A stretch of DNA of 34,793 nt from Oscillibacter sp. (GTDB lineage: Bacteria > Bacillota > Clostridia > Oscillospirales > Oscillospiraceae), in NCBI GenBank assembly GCA_022796315.1, contig JAAWIL010000001.1, positions 1 through 34,793 on the forward strand. The letters are read 5' to 3'. The notes beneath the pieces are model-generated. The model was given only the letters and a program-made list of their open reading frames with translations, searched no databases and had not been told where the DNA came from. Below, one piece after another: positions 13,968-22,284 of this stretch; the stretch's first letter is position 1; every line of letters begins with the position of its first letter. The translations under genes were made by a program, and so were the position numbers.

Positions 13968-15247
13968 TGGTTGCTGCGCTGTTGATCGTACTGCTCATTT
14001 GCTTTGTATTGAACGTACCGATTGCTTTTTCTATGGTACTGGCCTCGATTGCGGCCATTTTTGCCAGCGGCGGCATGCTTCCGGCCACGATCATTCCTCA
14101 ATATATGGTAGCCGGGGCGAACTCCTTCGTTCTGCTGGCAATCCCCTTTTTCATGATGGCCGGAGCGCTGATGGAGGGCGGCGGCGTTTCCAAGCGGATC
14201 GTTCGCTTTGCGGAGACCTTGGTGGGGCATCAGCACGGCGGACTGAGCGCGGTTTCAATTGTGTCCTGTGCGATTTTTGCCGCAATTTCCGGCTCTACAC
14301 CCGCTACCGCCGCAGCGGTCGGCGGGCTGACAATTCCGGAGATGGAGCAGAGGGGCTATGACAAGCCCTATGCCTCTGCAACGGTAGCGTCTGCCGCCTG
14401 TCTGGGTGTGATTATTCCGCCCAGCACCACAATGGTCATCTATGGCGTTACGGCAAATGTCTCCATTGGAAAGCTGTTAATCGGCGGTTTTGCCCCTGGC
14501 GTTTTCCTGATGATTCTGCTGTTGATTGTCAACTATTGCTATGCGAAAAAGCTGGGATATCCAACCGGAAAACGGTGCTCGGCGCGCGAGGTTTGGATTG
14601 CGTTTAAGGATGCGTTTTTTGCGCTGCTGATGCCCGTGATCATTTTGGGCGGAATTATGACGGGGGTGTTTACCCCTACGGAGTCCGCCTGCGTGGCAGT
14701 GGTCTATGGATTCTTTGTGGGATTCTTTATTTATAGAGAATTGAAACTCTCCGATATCGTCCCCATGATGTACAAGGCGGCGCTGAACTCCGCCATGATC
14801 ATCCTTCTGATTGCCGTGGCAAATGGATTCGGATACATTCTGACGGTTAACCAGGTTTCCGCTGTGGTCAGCAATTTTCTCCTTGGTTTGACGGATAATG
14901 CGATCATCATGTTTTTCCTGATCATTGTGCTGTACCTGATCCTGGGAACCTTTATGGACACCACGGCAATCATTATGCTGGCCGTTCCGATGCTGGCGCC
15001 GGTTGTGCAGAGCTTGGGCGTGGACCCCATCCACTTTGGTGTGGTAACGGTGTGCGCGCTGGCCACCGGCATGGCCACTCCCCCGGTGGGGATCTCCCTG
15101 TTTGCGACCTGCAGTGTTGCCAAAATTTCTATGGGATCGCTTTGCACGAGGATTCTGCCCTTCCTGTTTACGCTGATTGCCGGACTGTTTATTTTGGCCG
15201 TCTGTGAACCTCTGGTTACGTTGGTTCCCAATCTGTTGATTGGCTGA
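13967..15247 (+). CDS. dctM: TRAP transporter large permease (DctM)
   Basis: 426 residues with about 12 membrane segments, the usual DctM length. Family stretches include AIPFFMMAGALMEGGGVSKR, SGSTPATAAAVGG, GVIIPPSTTMVIYGV, FTPTESACVAVVYGF and ATPPVGISLFATC. It is the transport channel of the sodium-driven system and is coupled to dctQ by an overlapping start. A strong terminator follows about 100 bp downstream, so this is the last gene of the CoA-transferase operon. Confidence 0.93.
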   Translation: MVAALLIVLLICFVLNVPIAFSMVLASIAAIFASGGMLPATIIPQYMVAGANSFVLLAIPFFMMAGALMEGGGVSKRIVRFAETLVGHQHGGLSAVSIVSCAIFAAISGSTPATAAAVGGLTIPEMEQRGYDKPYASATVASAACLGVIIPPSTTMVIYGVTANVSIGKLLIGGFAPGVFLMILLLIVNYCYAKKLGYPTGKRCSAREVWIAFKDAFFALLMPVIILGGIMTGVFTPTESACVAVVYGFFVGFFIYRELKLSDIVPMMYKAALNSAMIILLIAVANGFGYILTVNQVSAVVSNFLLGLTDNAIIMFFLIIVLYLILGTFMDTTAIIMLAVPMLAPVVQSLGVDPIHFGVVTVCALATGMATPPVGISLFATCSVAKISMGSLCTRILPFLFTLIAGLFILAVCEPLVTLVPNLLIG

Positions 15248-15305
15248 GCAGCTGTTTCTCTGGGCGGCATCTTTCAGGAGATGGTACGTTCCGTTTGAGC
15301 CTTCC

Positions 15306-15347
15306 GGGCAATCCTAACCACCACATGGCCGGTGGTTAGGATTGCCC
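15306..15347 (+). other. Perfect 17-bp stem hairpin after dctM
   Basis: GGGCAATCCTAACCACC pairs with GGTGGTTAGGATTGCCC around an 8-nt loop. It has no U-run and stands directly before the intrinsic terminator, so it may act as a 3' stabiliser or block to RNase. Confidence 0.7.
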
Positions 15348-15348
15348 C

Positions 15349-15388
15349 AAAAGACTGCCGCGAGTGAGTGGGACGCGGCAGTCTTTTT
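15349..15388 (+). terminator. Intrinsic terminator of the CoA-transferase/TRAP operon
   Basis: AAAAGACTGCCGCG pairs with CGCGGCAGTCTTTT, followed by a run of six T in total. It works best on the plus strand. Confidence 0.9.
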
Positions 15389-15450
15389 TGGGCATCTGAG
15401 AGGCGGACCTGACTCAACTTTGATTGGAAAATTTAAATCGAGCTTTGGCC

Positions 15451-15478
15451 TTGAATTTTTTCGGGAAAAGTATATAAT
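15451..15478 (+). promoter_or_regulatory. Promoter of the LysR gene
   Basis: TTGAAT, 16 nt, TATAAT on the plus strand, about 60 nt before the ATG and just after the operon terminator. The regulator is thus transcribed separately. The stretch 15389-15450 shows nothing else. Confidence 0.65.
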
Positions 15479-15541
15479 AAAGAAAAAGGAGCTGCACATT
15501 CTTGCGGGAGCTGCGCTGAAAAACACTGCGCGAGGTGAGAT

Positions 15542-16498
15542 ATGACATTTCAACAGTTAAAATATGTTCTTGCCGTTGCAAATTGCGGGTCCATTAACCG
15601 CGCGGCAGAAAAAATGTTTGTTTCACAGTCCGGCGTTAGCTCTGCGCTGTCTGATCTGGAAAAGGAATTCAATACGACGCTGTTCATCCGTGGCAGCGGC
15701 AGTACGGGAACCGTTTTGACGAAGGACGGCCAGCATTTCTTAAAGTACGCAAAGTCTATCCTGGACAGGCAGGAGGCCTTAGAGAATTTTTATTCCAGCC
15801 AAAAAAACCCCGTGAAAACATTTTCGATTTCCTCTCAGCATTATCAATGTGTCTGCGCCGCATATATCAAGTTTGTCAATCAGATGAGCGGAAGTGAATA
15901 CCACTTTACGTATAAAGAGTGCGGAATGGACGATGTGATTGACGATGTACATGCCCTCCGCGCGGATCTTGGCATCATCATTACCTCGAATCTTACGGAA
16001 GACATGACAAATTACTACCTGAACCGGCGAAACCTGTCCTTTGAGGCGGTTACCACCATACAGCCCTGCGTGTTTCTCTCCAAAAGTCATCCTCTGGCCA
16101 GTGAGAAAAGTCTGCGAGTCGATGATATTTTGAAATATCCATATGTCACATTTTCCAACAATCAGGACACCCCGATTGATTTCTCTGAAGGGATTAACAA
16201 GTTGTCGTTGCAGCGCAATCGACAGTCAATTATCACCAACGATCGTGCCGCCATGGTGAATCTTTTGTGCAACAGCAACTGCGTCTCAACCGGCAGCGGC
16301 TTCCTCCTGGAAAACATATCGGACAGGCGGCTTATCTCCATTCCCTTGGAGGACAGTATGGAACGGATGGTACTGGGTTGGGTTAAGCCAAAGAGCAGTT
16401 ATTTGAGCGAGGATGGGAAGCTGTTTCTTGAAATTCTCCATTCCGTGGTCGATGAGGCGAAAACATATACAAGGCGAATTTGGGATAAGCAATGGTGA
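15542..16498 (+). CDS. LysR family transcriptional regulator
   Basis: This 318-residue protein starts with the LysR helix-turn-helix: MTFQQLKYVLAVANCGSINR, then AAEKMFVSQSGVSSALSDLE and FIRGSGSTGTVLTKDGQHFL, about residues 1-65. A periplasmic-binding-like effector domain follows from about 90. GAGGTGAG stands before the ATG. It is placed after the CoA-transferase/TRAP operon, in the same direction but with its own promoter, so it is the likely regulator of that operon, probably sensing the substrate or its CoA ester. It could also act on the convergent lplA unit. Confidence 0.9.
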   Translation: MTFQQLKYVLAVANCGSINRAAEKMFVSQSGVSSALSDLEKEFNTTLFIRGSGSTGTVLTKDGQHFLKYAKSILDRQEALENFYSSQKNPVKTFSISSQHYQCVCAAYIKFVNQMSGSEYHFTYKECGMDDVIDDVHALRADLGIIITSNLTEDMTNYYLNRRNLSFEAVTTIQPCVFLSKSHPLASEKSLRVDDILKYPYVTFSNNQDTPIDFSEGINKLSLQRNRQSIITNDRAAMVNLLCNSNCVSTGSGFLLENISDRRLISIPLEDSMERMVLGWVKPKSSYLSEDGKLFLEILHSVVDEAKTYTRRIWDKQW

Positions 16499-16566
16499 GG
16501 GTCCCGCCGCTCTGTCCGCTTCAAATGATGCTTTTTGCGTTTGCGGGAAATAGGCTTGGGCACCGG

Positions 16567-16615
16567 AAAACATACGGCAGAGGGGCTGTGAGCGCCCTTG
16601 CCGTATGTTTTTTCT
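16567..16615. terminator. Bidirectional terminator between LysR gene and lplA
   Basis: AACATACGGCA and TGCCGTATGTT form a stem that continues inward with GGGG/CCCT-type pairs; T6 follows on the plus strand and T4 on the minus strand. It lies between two convergent genes and can serve both. Confidence 0.8.
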
Positions 16616-16642
16616 TGGCTTGCGGTATTTAAAAGAGGGGAG

Positions 16643-17635
16643 TCATGTATAGAGCAACAGATCTTGCAGGTCCTTCTCGGTCATTCCGTTGATGAAAAAG
16701 GGGACGTGGAAGGCGCGCAGCGCGTCCTCCATATCTGATCTGAGCGCCAGACCGACCAGCCGCTGCTCCAATTCGTGAATATCTCCGTTTCCAAAAAAAT
16801 CTCCAAAAAAACGGATTTCCGCGATATGGCCATCCTGCACATTCAGGTGTACTTCTATGCTGCCCCATGGAAACCGCTGCTCGCTGCGCATTTCATAATC
16901 TGCATAGTATCCGTAGTTCCATTTCCAGGTTGCATATTTGGCCTTTTGCAGTTCAGAAATGGCCCGCATGTCCTGTTCTGAGAGGCGATACCGCTGCACT
17001 GTCTTCCCGGAGGAGGAGAAGATCTCGTGTGCAAGCGCTTCCTTAAATGCCTCCATGGAGATTGGCACATTGGTATGGTCTTGTATCGTTGTTACGCGGC
17101 TGGCTACGGAAGAAATCCCCCTGGATTGAAATTTAGCGGTTCGGGGCCTCAATGCCGCCGACAATACATCCAGATTTGAATGCAGCAGGATGCAGCCATG
17201 ATAGAGCAGCCGTCCGTCATTTGAGAATTGCGCACATCCAGAGAACTTTTTTCCATCAATTAAAAGATCGTTGCGTCCATTAAACTCCGCCTGGATGCCC
17301 CATTTCTTCAAAACCTGAATGACAGGTTGGGCAAAATGGAGAAAATTAAGGGAATCCATGCCCGTTTGACTGCTCAGCAGTGTGTAATTCAAATTCCCGA
17401 TATCGTGGTATACAGCGCCTCCGCCCGAAAGACGGCGGGCAACCTTGATCTGTGCCTCATCTACATAGGATTGATTGATTTCCTCGGCTGTATTCTGAAA
17501 TCTTCCCACAATAATAGAATTTGTGTTTTGCCATAACATCAGAAGTTCCTGCTGTTTGTCCAGCGTTTGAAAGAGATGTTCCTCAAGCGCCAGATTGAAA
17601 TAGGGGTCCAAAGAGGGGGATTCTAAGAAAAGCAT
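16643..17635 (-). CDS. lplA: Lipoate-protein ligase A
   Basis: This 330-residue protein has the family signatures RRLSGGGAVYHD (67-78), FNGRNDLLIDGKKFSG (118-133, catalytic lysine in DGKKFSG) and LMLWQNTNSIIVGRFQN near the N-terminus. A C-terminal accessory domain with KYATWKWNYG follows, matching full-length LplA. It attaches free lipoate to lipoyl domains via lipoyl-AMP. GAGG stands about eight nt before the ATG. The MarR gene lies 92 bp upstream in the same direction and probably shares its promoter. The lipoyl-domain E3 about 8 kb away is a natural client; no other lipoyl protein is in the window. Confidence 0.93.
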   Translation of the reverse strand: MLFLESPSLDPYFNLALEEHLFQTLDKQQELLMLWQNTNSIIVGRFQNTAEEINQSYVDEAQIKVARRLSGGGAVYHDIGNLNYTLLSSQTGMDSLNFLHFAQPVIQVLKKWGIQAEFNGRNDLLIDGKKFSGCAQFSNDGRLLYHGCILLHSNLDVLSAALRPRTAKFQSRGISSVASRVTTIQDHTNVPISMEAFKEALAHEIFSSSGKTVQRYRLSEQDMRAISELQKAKYATWKWNYGYYADYEMRSEQRFPWGSIEVHLNVQDGHIAEIRFFGDFFGNGDIHELEQRLVGLALRSDMEDALRAFHVPFFINGMTEKDLQDLLLYT

Positions 17636-17727
17636 ACCATGTCCTCGCTCATATAGATCTGCGGATCGTTACGCTCTCCGCAGTGCCATTTTTCTGTTGA
17701 GACGGTTCGGAATATGCCTGGCTGGCA

Positions 17728-18171
17728 TCAGCTCTCGCAGTCAGAAATTCTCTCGACATTGTGGATAATCTGCGCCATTACACGTTTGAAAACATCCAAG
17801 TCCTCAGGGGAAATGTCTTTCGTTCCGTCCTTGTTGAACGCTTCAACAATCGGAAAAAGCGCATCGAGCGCGGCTTTTCCCTTTTCTGTCAGAGCGATCA
17901 ATTTGGAACGAAAATTCTCGGGGTCGCCCGTTCTCGTGACCAACCCATGATTCTCCAGGCGTTCGATTAAATGCACGACAGAAGGCTCACTGATTACCAT
18001 CGTGTGGGCCAGATTCTTTTGTGATATTTTATGATGCTGGTCAATAAAATAGAGAGCTGTCCACTGTGTTCTGGTCAAATCCTGCTTTTTGAACTGGTTA
18101 TTCATCGCCTCACCAACAGCCTTTGCGCCGTTGTTGGTAAGAAAGGCGATACAGTCATGTACATCAAACAT
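17728..18171 (-). CDS. MarR family transcriptional regulator
   Basis: From the ATG at 18171 the product has 147 residues, usual for MarR. The winged helix is clear: LTRTQWTALYFIDQHHKISQ, then ISEPSVVHLIERLENHGLVTR and the wing GDPENFRSKLIALTEKGKAAL. The frame is open further upstream, to an ATG at 18282 and a TTG at 18327, and the promoter lies near 18480, so a longer N-terminus of 37 or 52 residues is possible. The shorter form is preferred for family length and a GGGGA about ten nt upstream. A perfect operator-like palindrome overlaps the expected transcription start, suggesting autoregulation. It is probably co-transcribed with lplA. Confidence 0.85.
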   Translation of the reverse strand: MFDVHDCIAFLTNNGAKAVGEAMNNQFKKQDLTRTQWTALYFIDQHHKISQKNLAHTMVISEPSVVHLIERLENHGLVTRTGDPENFRSKLIALTEKGKAALDALFPIVEAFNKDGTKDISPEDLDVFKRVMAQIIHNVERISDCES

Positions 18172-18433
18172 CTCGCTTCCCCGCTTCTCATCAAAATCCT
18201 GCGCGTTTCTTGCGCTCACCCAATGGATGCACGCTGCCTTCCCGTCCTGAAGGCAGCGGTTCACCACATCATTGAAATCCATTATACAGGGAATCAAGTT
18301 GAAAAAAGCGCAAAATGCACTTTTCAATCAGCCGGCCGCCGGTCCGCTGGCGTGTGAAGCGCGCTTGATTCCCCGTGAGGTACAAGTCAGGGCCGTGTAC
18401 GTGGCCTCCAGCGGCGATTGACCGACGCTGGGC

Positions 18434-18463
18434 GTTCCAAAATATCATAGGATATTTTGGAAC
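18434..18463. promoter_or_regulatory. Perfect 13-bp-arm palindrome, candidate MarR operator
   Basis: GTTCCAAAATATC and GATATTTTGGAAC surround ATAG. It begins a few bases after the -10 box of the minus-strand promoter, so a bound protein would block initiation. Confidence 0.7.
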
Positions 18464-18475
18464 TTACTTGACTAT

Positions 18476-18504
18476 AGTATAAGCTGCTTTTTGCCATTGG
18501 TCAA
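18476..18504 (-). promoter_or_regulatory. Sigma-A promoter of the MarR-lplA unit
   Basis: The minus strand reads TTGACC, 17 nt, TATACT. A second inverted repeat, CCATTGG/CCAATGG (18494-18520), surrounds the -35 box. The leader to the MarR ATG is unusually long, about 300 nt if the short start is right. Weak hairpin AAAAGTGC/GCGCTTTT with T6 (about 18300-18325) in that leader may attenuate. Confidence 0.75.
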
Positions 18505-18605
18505 GAATGATATCCAATGGAACAACCTCAAATGGACAAGGGATTGGGATGAAAGAAGAAATGATGGGTGGACAGAAGGAAACCGGGACCATTTTTGAGA
18601 AGAGG

Positions 18606-18644
18606 GCGGGCTGCCGCCTGCCTTTTATACAGACGGCAGCCCGC
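18606..18644 (-). terminator. Strong hairpin after the dctP of the second operon
   Basis: GCGGGCTGCCG and CGGCAGCCCGC form a perfect 11-bp stem with a 17-nt loop, 66 bp past the dctP stop. The U-run is poor, so it may be a weak terminator or 3' stabiliser. The rest of 18505-18710 contains only a short tRNA T-arm-like trace. Confidence 0.5.
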
Positions 18645-18710
18645 GGAACATCAAGAAAGCGAGATGCCTTTGCGAACCCGGATTTGAACCGCTATCGGTG
18701 CCCTAATCGA

Positions 18711-19781
18711 TTATTGATGCTGGGCATCAATAATTGATTGGATGAACTCCGCGCCGATTTGATCAGAGAACTTGTCATACACGGGCTGCGCTGCGTCACG
18801 GAATGCCTGCCGCTCCTCCACGCTCAGCTCGATAATCGTGGTCTTGCCGGCGTCCAGAATCATCTGTTTGCACTCCTCGTTCTGCTTTTGCACCAGCTCC
18901 CACTCATCCAGCACGATTTCCTCGCACACCTTGTCCAGCGCCTCCTGGTATTCGGCGGGCAGTGCCTCATATGCGCTCTTGGAGACCAGCAGCGGAATCA
19001 CGTCGAAGATGTGGGCGGTTTCGATTACATAGCCCTGTACCTCATGCATGCCCTGGGTGTAAATATTGAGGTAGGGATTTTCCTGGCCGTCAATCGCGCC
19101 CTGCTGCAGGGCGGTGAACACCTCGGAAAAGGCCATAGGCACAGCGTTTGCGCCGATCGTGTTGAAGTGTGCCATGTGGAGCTCACTCTCCATGGTCCGG
19201 ATCTTCAGACCCTTCATATCGGCGGGCGTGCGGACGGGGGTCTTGGTAGTGGTCAGATGACGGCTGCCCTGATACCAGGAGCCCTTCCACAGGAAGCCGG
19301 CTTCGGCCAGCTCATCGCGGATCGGATCAATGACGTCGGTGTTGAGCACTGCTGCCGCGCCCTCAAAATCGGTGACATCCTCGATTAAGTAGGGGAGCTC
19401 CAGCGCGGAGACAGAGGTGGAGTAGCCGCCCAGCATTCCCACGTTGGGAATCGTCGCTTCAATGGTGCCGAACTGCATGCCCTCCAGGGCCTCGCGGTTG
19501 CCGCCAAGCTGGGAGTTGGGGTAAACCTCGATCACAAGATTTCCATCGGTGGCCTCCAGAACGCGCTCTGCCAGCAGCAGGGCTGCGTCGTTTACAGCGG
19601 TGGTATCTGCGCAGGTGTGGGCCAGGCGCCAAACAATCTTCTCGCCGCTTTCGGTGTTCTCTACCTGAGTGTTCCCACCGTCATCCGCGGGGGGAGTATC
19701 CGTAGTGCCGCCGCAGCCCATCAGAGACGCTGTCATGATACATGTCATGATCATGCATGCAAACATTTTCCATCTTTTCAC
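18711..19781 (-). CDS. dctP: TRAP transporter substrate-binding lipoprotein (DctP), GTG start
   Basis: This 356-residue protein has a lipoprotein signal ending MTASLMGCGG. The DctP core includes GLKIRTMESELHMAHFN, with the carboxylate-binding arginine, and PMAFSEVFTALQQGAIDGQE. The start codon is GTG at 19781, with AAGGAGG eight nt upstream. It is the last gene of the operon, far from its own dctQM (more than 4 kb), a split arrangement. It is clearly related to the DctP encoded at 12333 but differs enough in the binding region to suggest a different acid. The predicted ligand is the 2-hydroxy or 2-oxo acid used by the upstream enzymes. Confidence 0.92.
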   Translation of the reverse strand: MKRWKMFACMIMTCIMTASLMGCGGTTDTPPADDGGNTQVENTESGEKIVWRLAHTCADTTAVNDAALLLAERVLEATDGNLVIEVYPNSQLGGNREALEGMQFGTIEATIPNVGMLGGYSTSVSALELPYLIEDVTDFEGAAAVLNTDVIDPIRDELAEAGFLWKGSWYQGSRHLTTTKTPVRTPADMKGLKIRTMESELHMAHFNTIGANAVPMAFSEVFTALQQGAIDGQENPYLNIYTQGMHEVQGYVIETAHIFDVIPLLVSKSAYEALPAEYQEALDKVCEEIVLDEWELVQKQNEECKQMILDAGKTTIIELSVEERQAFRDAAQPVYDKFSDQIGAEFIQSIIDAQHQ

Positions 19782-19886
19782 AGTCGCATCCTCCTTAAAT
19801 TGTGTTTCAATTCGTATTTGTTGCGCGTCTGTGCACCTGCTCTCTCAATATTCCCGGATAGAAACGTTTTTGTACTTGCAGTGTGG

Positions 19887-21335
19887 TTACTTTTTCGGGT
19901 CCTCAACAATCTCCGTAATTCCGGCAATATCTGCCGCCATTTCCGCATATTTTTCATAGGGCGTCGTAGCGCGGATGACCAGCTTTGCCCCATCCGGGGA
20001 GCCGCCGCCGTGGATAAATGCCAGCAGTCCGCCGGCGCGGGCGTACCACTCGCTCAGCCGTGCCGCGCGGGCTCGAGTCTCGGCGCTCACATTGGGATTT
20101 GCCGAAATTGCCTTCATCACCTTGGGGCCAATTACGGGGTCCATGCAGTCGGTGTAGTTGGGGAAGCATCCGGTCTCTGCGATGCCGCCGCCGATGTCCT
20201 GAAGGATTCGGCGCAGCTCTGCATAATTCTTACCGGCGTAGCACTTGTTCACACACGCGATCTTGGGGTCGGCAAACCAGACTCCGGACGCGTGCTGATA
20301 TCCTGCCAGCATCGCGCCCAGTCCCAGACCATAGGTGGTTTCGCTGATCAGCGTCATATCCATCAGCTTATCCTTAAACACCTTGGTGGAAAGACCGTTG
20401 CTGCGGGCCATCAGCATGGCCGCACCGGTCATGATGTCCCCCTGTCCGGCCACGCAGCTGCCGATGCAGGCCCGGTAGTTGCCCACAAACCGGTTGATCG
20501 CCTCGCCGGAGTACGCATATTCCCCGCAGAGGAACACCCGCTCATTGGGGATAAAGCAGTCCTCAAAGATCAAGTAGGAGGACTGGTCGGCGTACTTCAT
20601 ATCGTCCCAGCCCTGGCGGCCCTCGCTGGCGTCCGTCTGCACAATGGTCAGCCCCTCAATGTCCCGGGGAACCACAAAGGCCACGGCGTAATCCTTGTCG
20701 GCTTCCTTGTAGCCGGTGCCGGGGCTTACGAAGATCTCCTGACACACGCCGGCATGGGCAATCATGGTCTTGGTGCCGCTGACCACAATGCCGTCAGGGC
20801 GGACCTCCTTGATATGTACGCTTGCGTCGGGATTCGGCTGCTGTCCGGCGGACTTGGAGCGGTCGCCCTTGGCGTCGGTCAGAGCGCCGGCCACCTTCAA
20901 GCAGCGGTCCTCCGCCGCAAGAATCCAGTTTTTCAGCCGCTGATGATAGTTGGTTCCCTTCTCCTGGTCAATATCATAGGTCACCGACCACAGCACATTC
21001 ATAATGTTGTGCCCCACACAGACGCCTGCCATGCAGGTGCCCACGTGATTGAACATCAGCCGCTTCATCTCCACGCTCTTTTTCAGGGAATCCGGCCCGT
21101 CTGTATTCAGCGTAATCCAGCGCACCACCTGCTTTCCGGAAAGGGACGAGGTTGCCTTCAGTACGCTGTCATACTGCGGGTCCTGCAGCAGATCGTACGC
21201 GCGGGCTTCGTTTTCCACCAAGCCCTTTGTGGCGGGATCGGTCACCAGATCCTCAATAAAGTGCCCGTTTTTAAACACGTTGGGCCGCATCGCGCGTAAA
21301 TCGCGATAATAGTCCTCTCTCGTTTTAAATGCCAT
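19887..21335 (-). CDS. 4-hydroxybutyryl-CoA dehydratase-like flavoprotein with altered cluster ligands
   Basis: This 482-residue protein has the length and landmarks of the AbfD family (4-hydroxybutyryl-CoA dehydratase/vinylacetyl-CoA isomerase; FAD plus [4Fe-4S]). Landmarks include SVTYDIDQEKGTNYHQR, AGALTDAKGDRSKS, FIPNERVFLCGEYA and FIHGGGSPDG. In the clostridial enzyme the ligands are C99, C103, H292 and C299. Here the first pair is C101-x4-C106 and the second region is NYRACIGSC, with Y287 where His is expected and cysteines C290 and C294. Four cysteines could still hold a cluster, but without the special histidine. The start at 21335 is chosen for GGGGAG six nt upstream. Its neighbours make a 2-oxoacid-derived acyl-CoA, its probable substrate. 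A flavin-only relative of the HpaB fold is the alternative. Confidence 0.82.
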   Translation of the reverse strand: MAFKTREDYYRDLRAMRPNVFKNGHFIEDLVTDPATKGLVENEARAYDLLQDPQYDSVLKATSSLSGKQVVRWITLNTDGPDSLKKSVEMKRLMFNHVGTCMAGVCVGHNIMNVLWSVTYDIDQEKGTNYHQRLKNWILAAEDRCLKVAGALTDAKGDRSKSAGQQPNPDASVHIKEVRPDGIVVSGTKTMIAHAGVCQEIFVSPGTGYKEADKDYAVAFVVPRDIEGLTIVQTDASEGRQGWDDMKYADQSSYLIFEDCFIPNERVFLCGEYAYSGEAINRFVGNYRACIGSCVAGQGDIMTGAAMLMARSNGLSTKVFKDKLMDMTLISETTYGLGLGAMLAGYQHASGVWFADPKIACVNKCYAGKNYAELRRILQDIGGGIAETGCFPNYTDCMDPVIGPKVMKAISANPNVSAETRARAARLSEWYARAGGLLAFIHGGGSPDGAKLVIRATTPYEKYAEMAADIAGITEIVEDPKK

Positions 21336-21384
21336 AGTATTCTCCCCTTTCATTGTAATTCTCGCGGATTTATGCGGCGCCGGC

Positions 21385-22281
21385 TCACATCTGAATCAAT
21401 CTGTACAGACGGGCCCAATCCGCGTCACGGTAGCCCTCGATCCGCCGGAAGTCCTCCTCCTTCAGGTGCTTGAAGCGCTTCTGGGCCCTCAGGTAGGTCT
21501 CTACCGGCTTGAATTCCTTGGGTGTCATATTCAGCTTGTACTTGCCGTCCTCATACTCCGCCAGATACCACAGGCCGCACTCGACTGCCATTTTGCCAAT
21601 TTCGATGGTTTTTTCTGCGGAATATCCCCAACCGGTTGGGCAGGGCGCCATGATGTGAATGATTCTGGTGCCCTTCATGGCCTTGGCCTTGGCGACCTTC
21701 TCCATAAAGTCCTTGGGATAAGAGGTGCTGGCCGTTGCGATGTAGGGAACTCGATGTGCCGCCATGATTTCAAAGAGGGATTTTTTGAAGGTGTTGTCAC
21801 AGCCCTTGGAGCAGATACCGGCCGGGGTGGTGGTTGTGGAGGCTCCGTAGGGAGTGGCGCCGCTTCTTTGTACGCCGGTATTCATGTACGCTTCGTTGTC
21901 ATAGCAGATGTAAAGGATATTGTCGTTCCGCTCCGCCGCGCCGGACAGAGCTTGCAGGCCGATGTCAATGGTGCCGCCGTCGCCGCCGATTCCGAGATAG
22001 GTTACATCCTCATCCCAGCCTAGGGCCTCGCCGCCCACCGCCATGCCGGCCAGCGTAGAGGCCAGCGCGGGGAACGCCGTGACCGCGTTGGGGACAAAGA
22101 CGGCGCTCTCCGGATAGACAGAGGTGGTCGCCGCAAAGCAGCAGGCGGGACAGGCCAGCACCGTCTTCTTTCCCAGTACCTTCATGGTAAGCCTGGCAGC
22201 CAGCAGCGCGGCGCAGCCCTGGCAGCTCTTCTGACCGTAGATCAATTCCTCATCCGGTAAATCCTTAAACACGATAGCCAT
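21385..22281 (-). CDS. 2-oxoacid:ferredoxin oxidoreductase, beta (TPP) subunit
   Basis: This 298-residue protein has the thiamine-diphosphate motif GIGGDGGTIDIGLQALSGA followed by CYDNEAYMNTGVQRSGATP, as in PorB. N-terminal cysteines SCQGCAA and LACPACC, together with SKGCDN, can bind the proximal [4Fe-4S] cluster. It catalyses decarboxylation of a 2-oxoacid to an acyl-CoA together with the alpha subunit. Only three bases separate it from the alpha stop, with GAGGTGG before the ATG. Substrate range (pyruvate, branched-chain or other) is not readable, but the operon suggests a dedicated catabolic substrate and not pyruvate. Confidence 0.93.
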   Translation of the reverse strand: MAIVFKDLPDEELIYGQKSCQGCAALLAARLTMKVLGKKTVLACPACCFAATTSVYPESAVFVPNAVTAFPALASTLAGMAVGGEALGWDEDVTYLGIGGDGGTIDIGLQALSGAAERNDNILYICYDNEAYMNTGVQRSGATPYGASTTTTPAGICSKGCDNTFKKSLFEIMAAHRVPYIATASTSYPKDFMEKVAKAKAMKGTRIIHIMAPCPTGWGYSAEKTIEIGKMAVECGLWYLAEYEDGKYKLNMTPKEFKPVETYLRAQKRFKHLKEEDFRRIEGYRDADWARLYRLIQM

Positions 22282-22284
22282 TTG

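Noticed and set aside
18665..18700. tRNA-like sequence (GCGGTTCAAATCCGGG on the minus strand)
   Set aside because: It resembles a T-arm, but the stem is only three pairs and no anticodon arm or acceptor stem can be built. At most it is a relic.
18507..18737. Short plus-strand open frame of 76 residues
   Set aside because: It runs through a hairpin and into the dctP gene, with no ribosome site and no family resemblance.
19617..21299. A 560-residue open frame on the plus strand
   Set aside because: It lies antisense to the dctP and AbfD-like genes, has no recognisable domain, and its His/Gly-rich composition is that of a mirror frame of GC-rich coding DNA.
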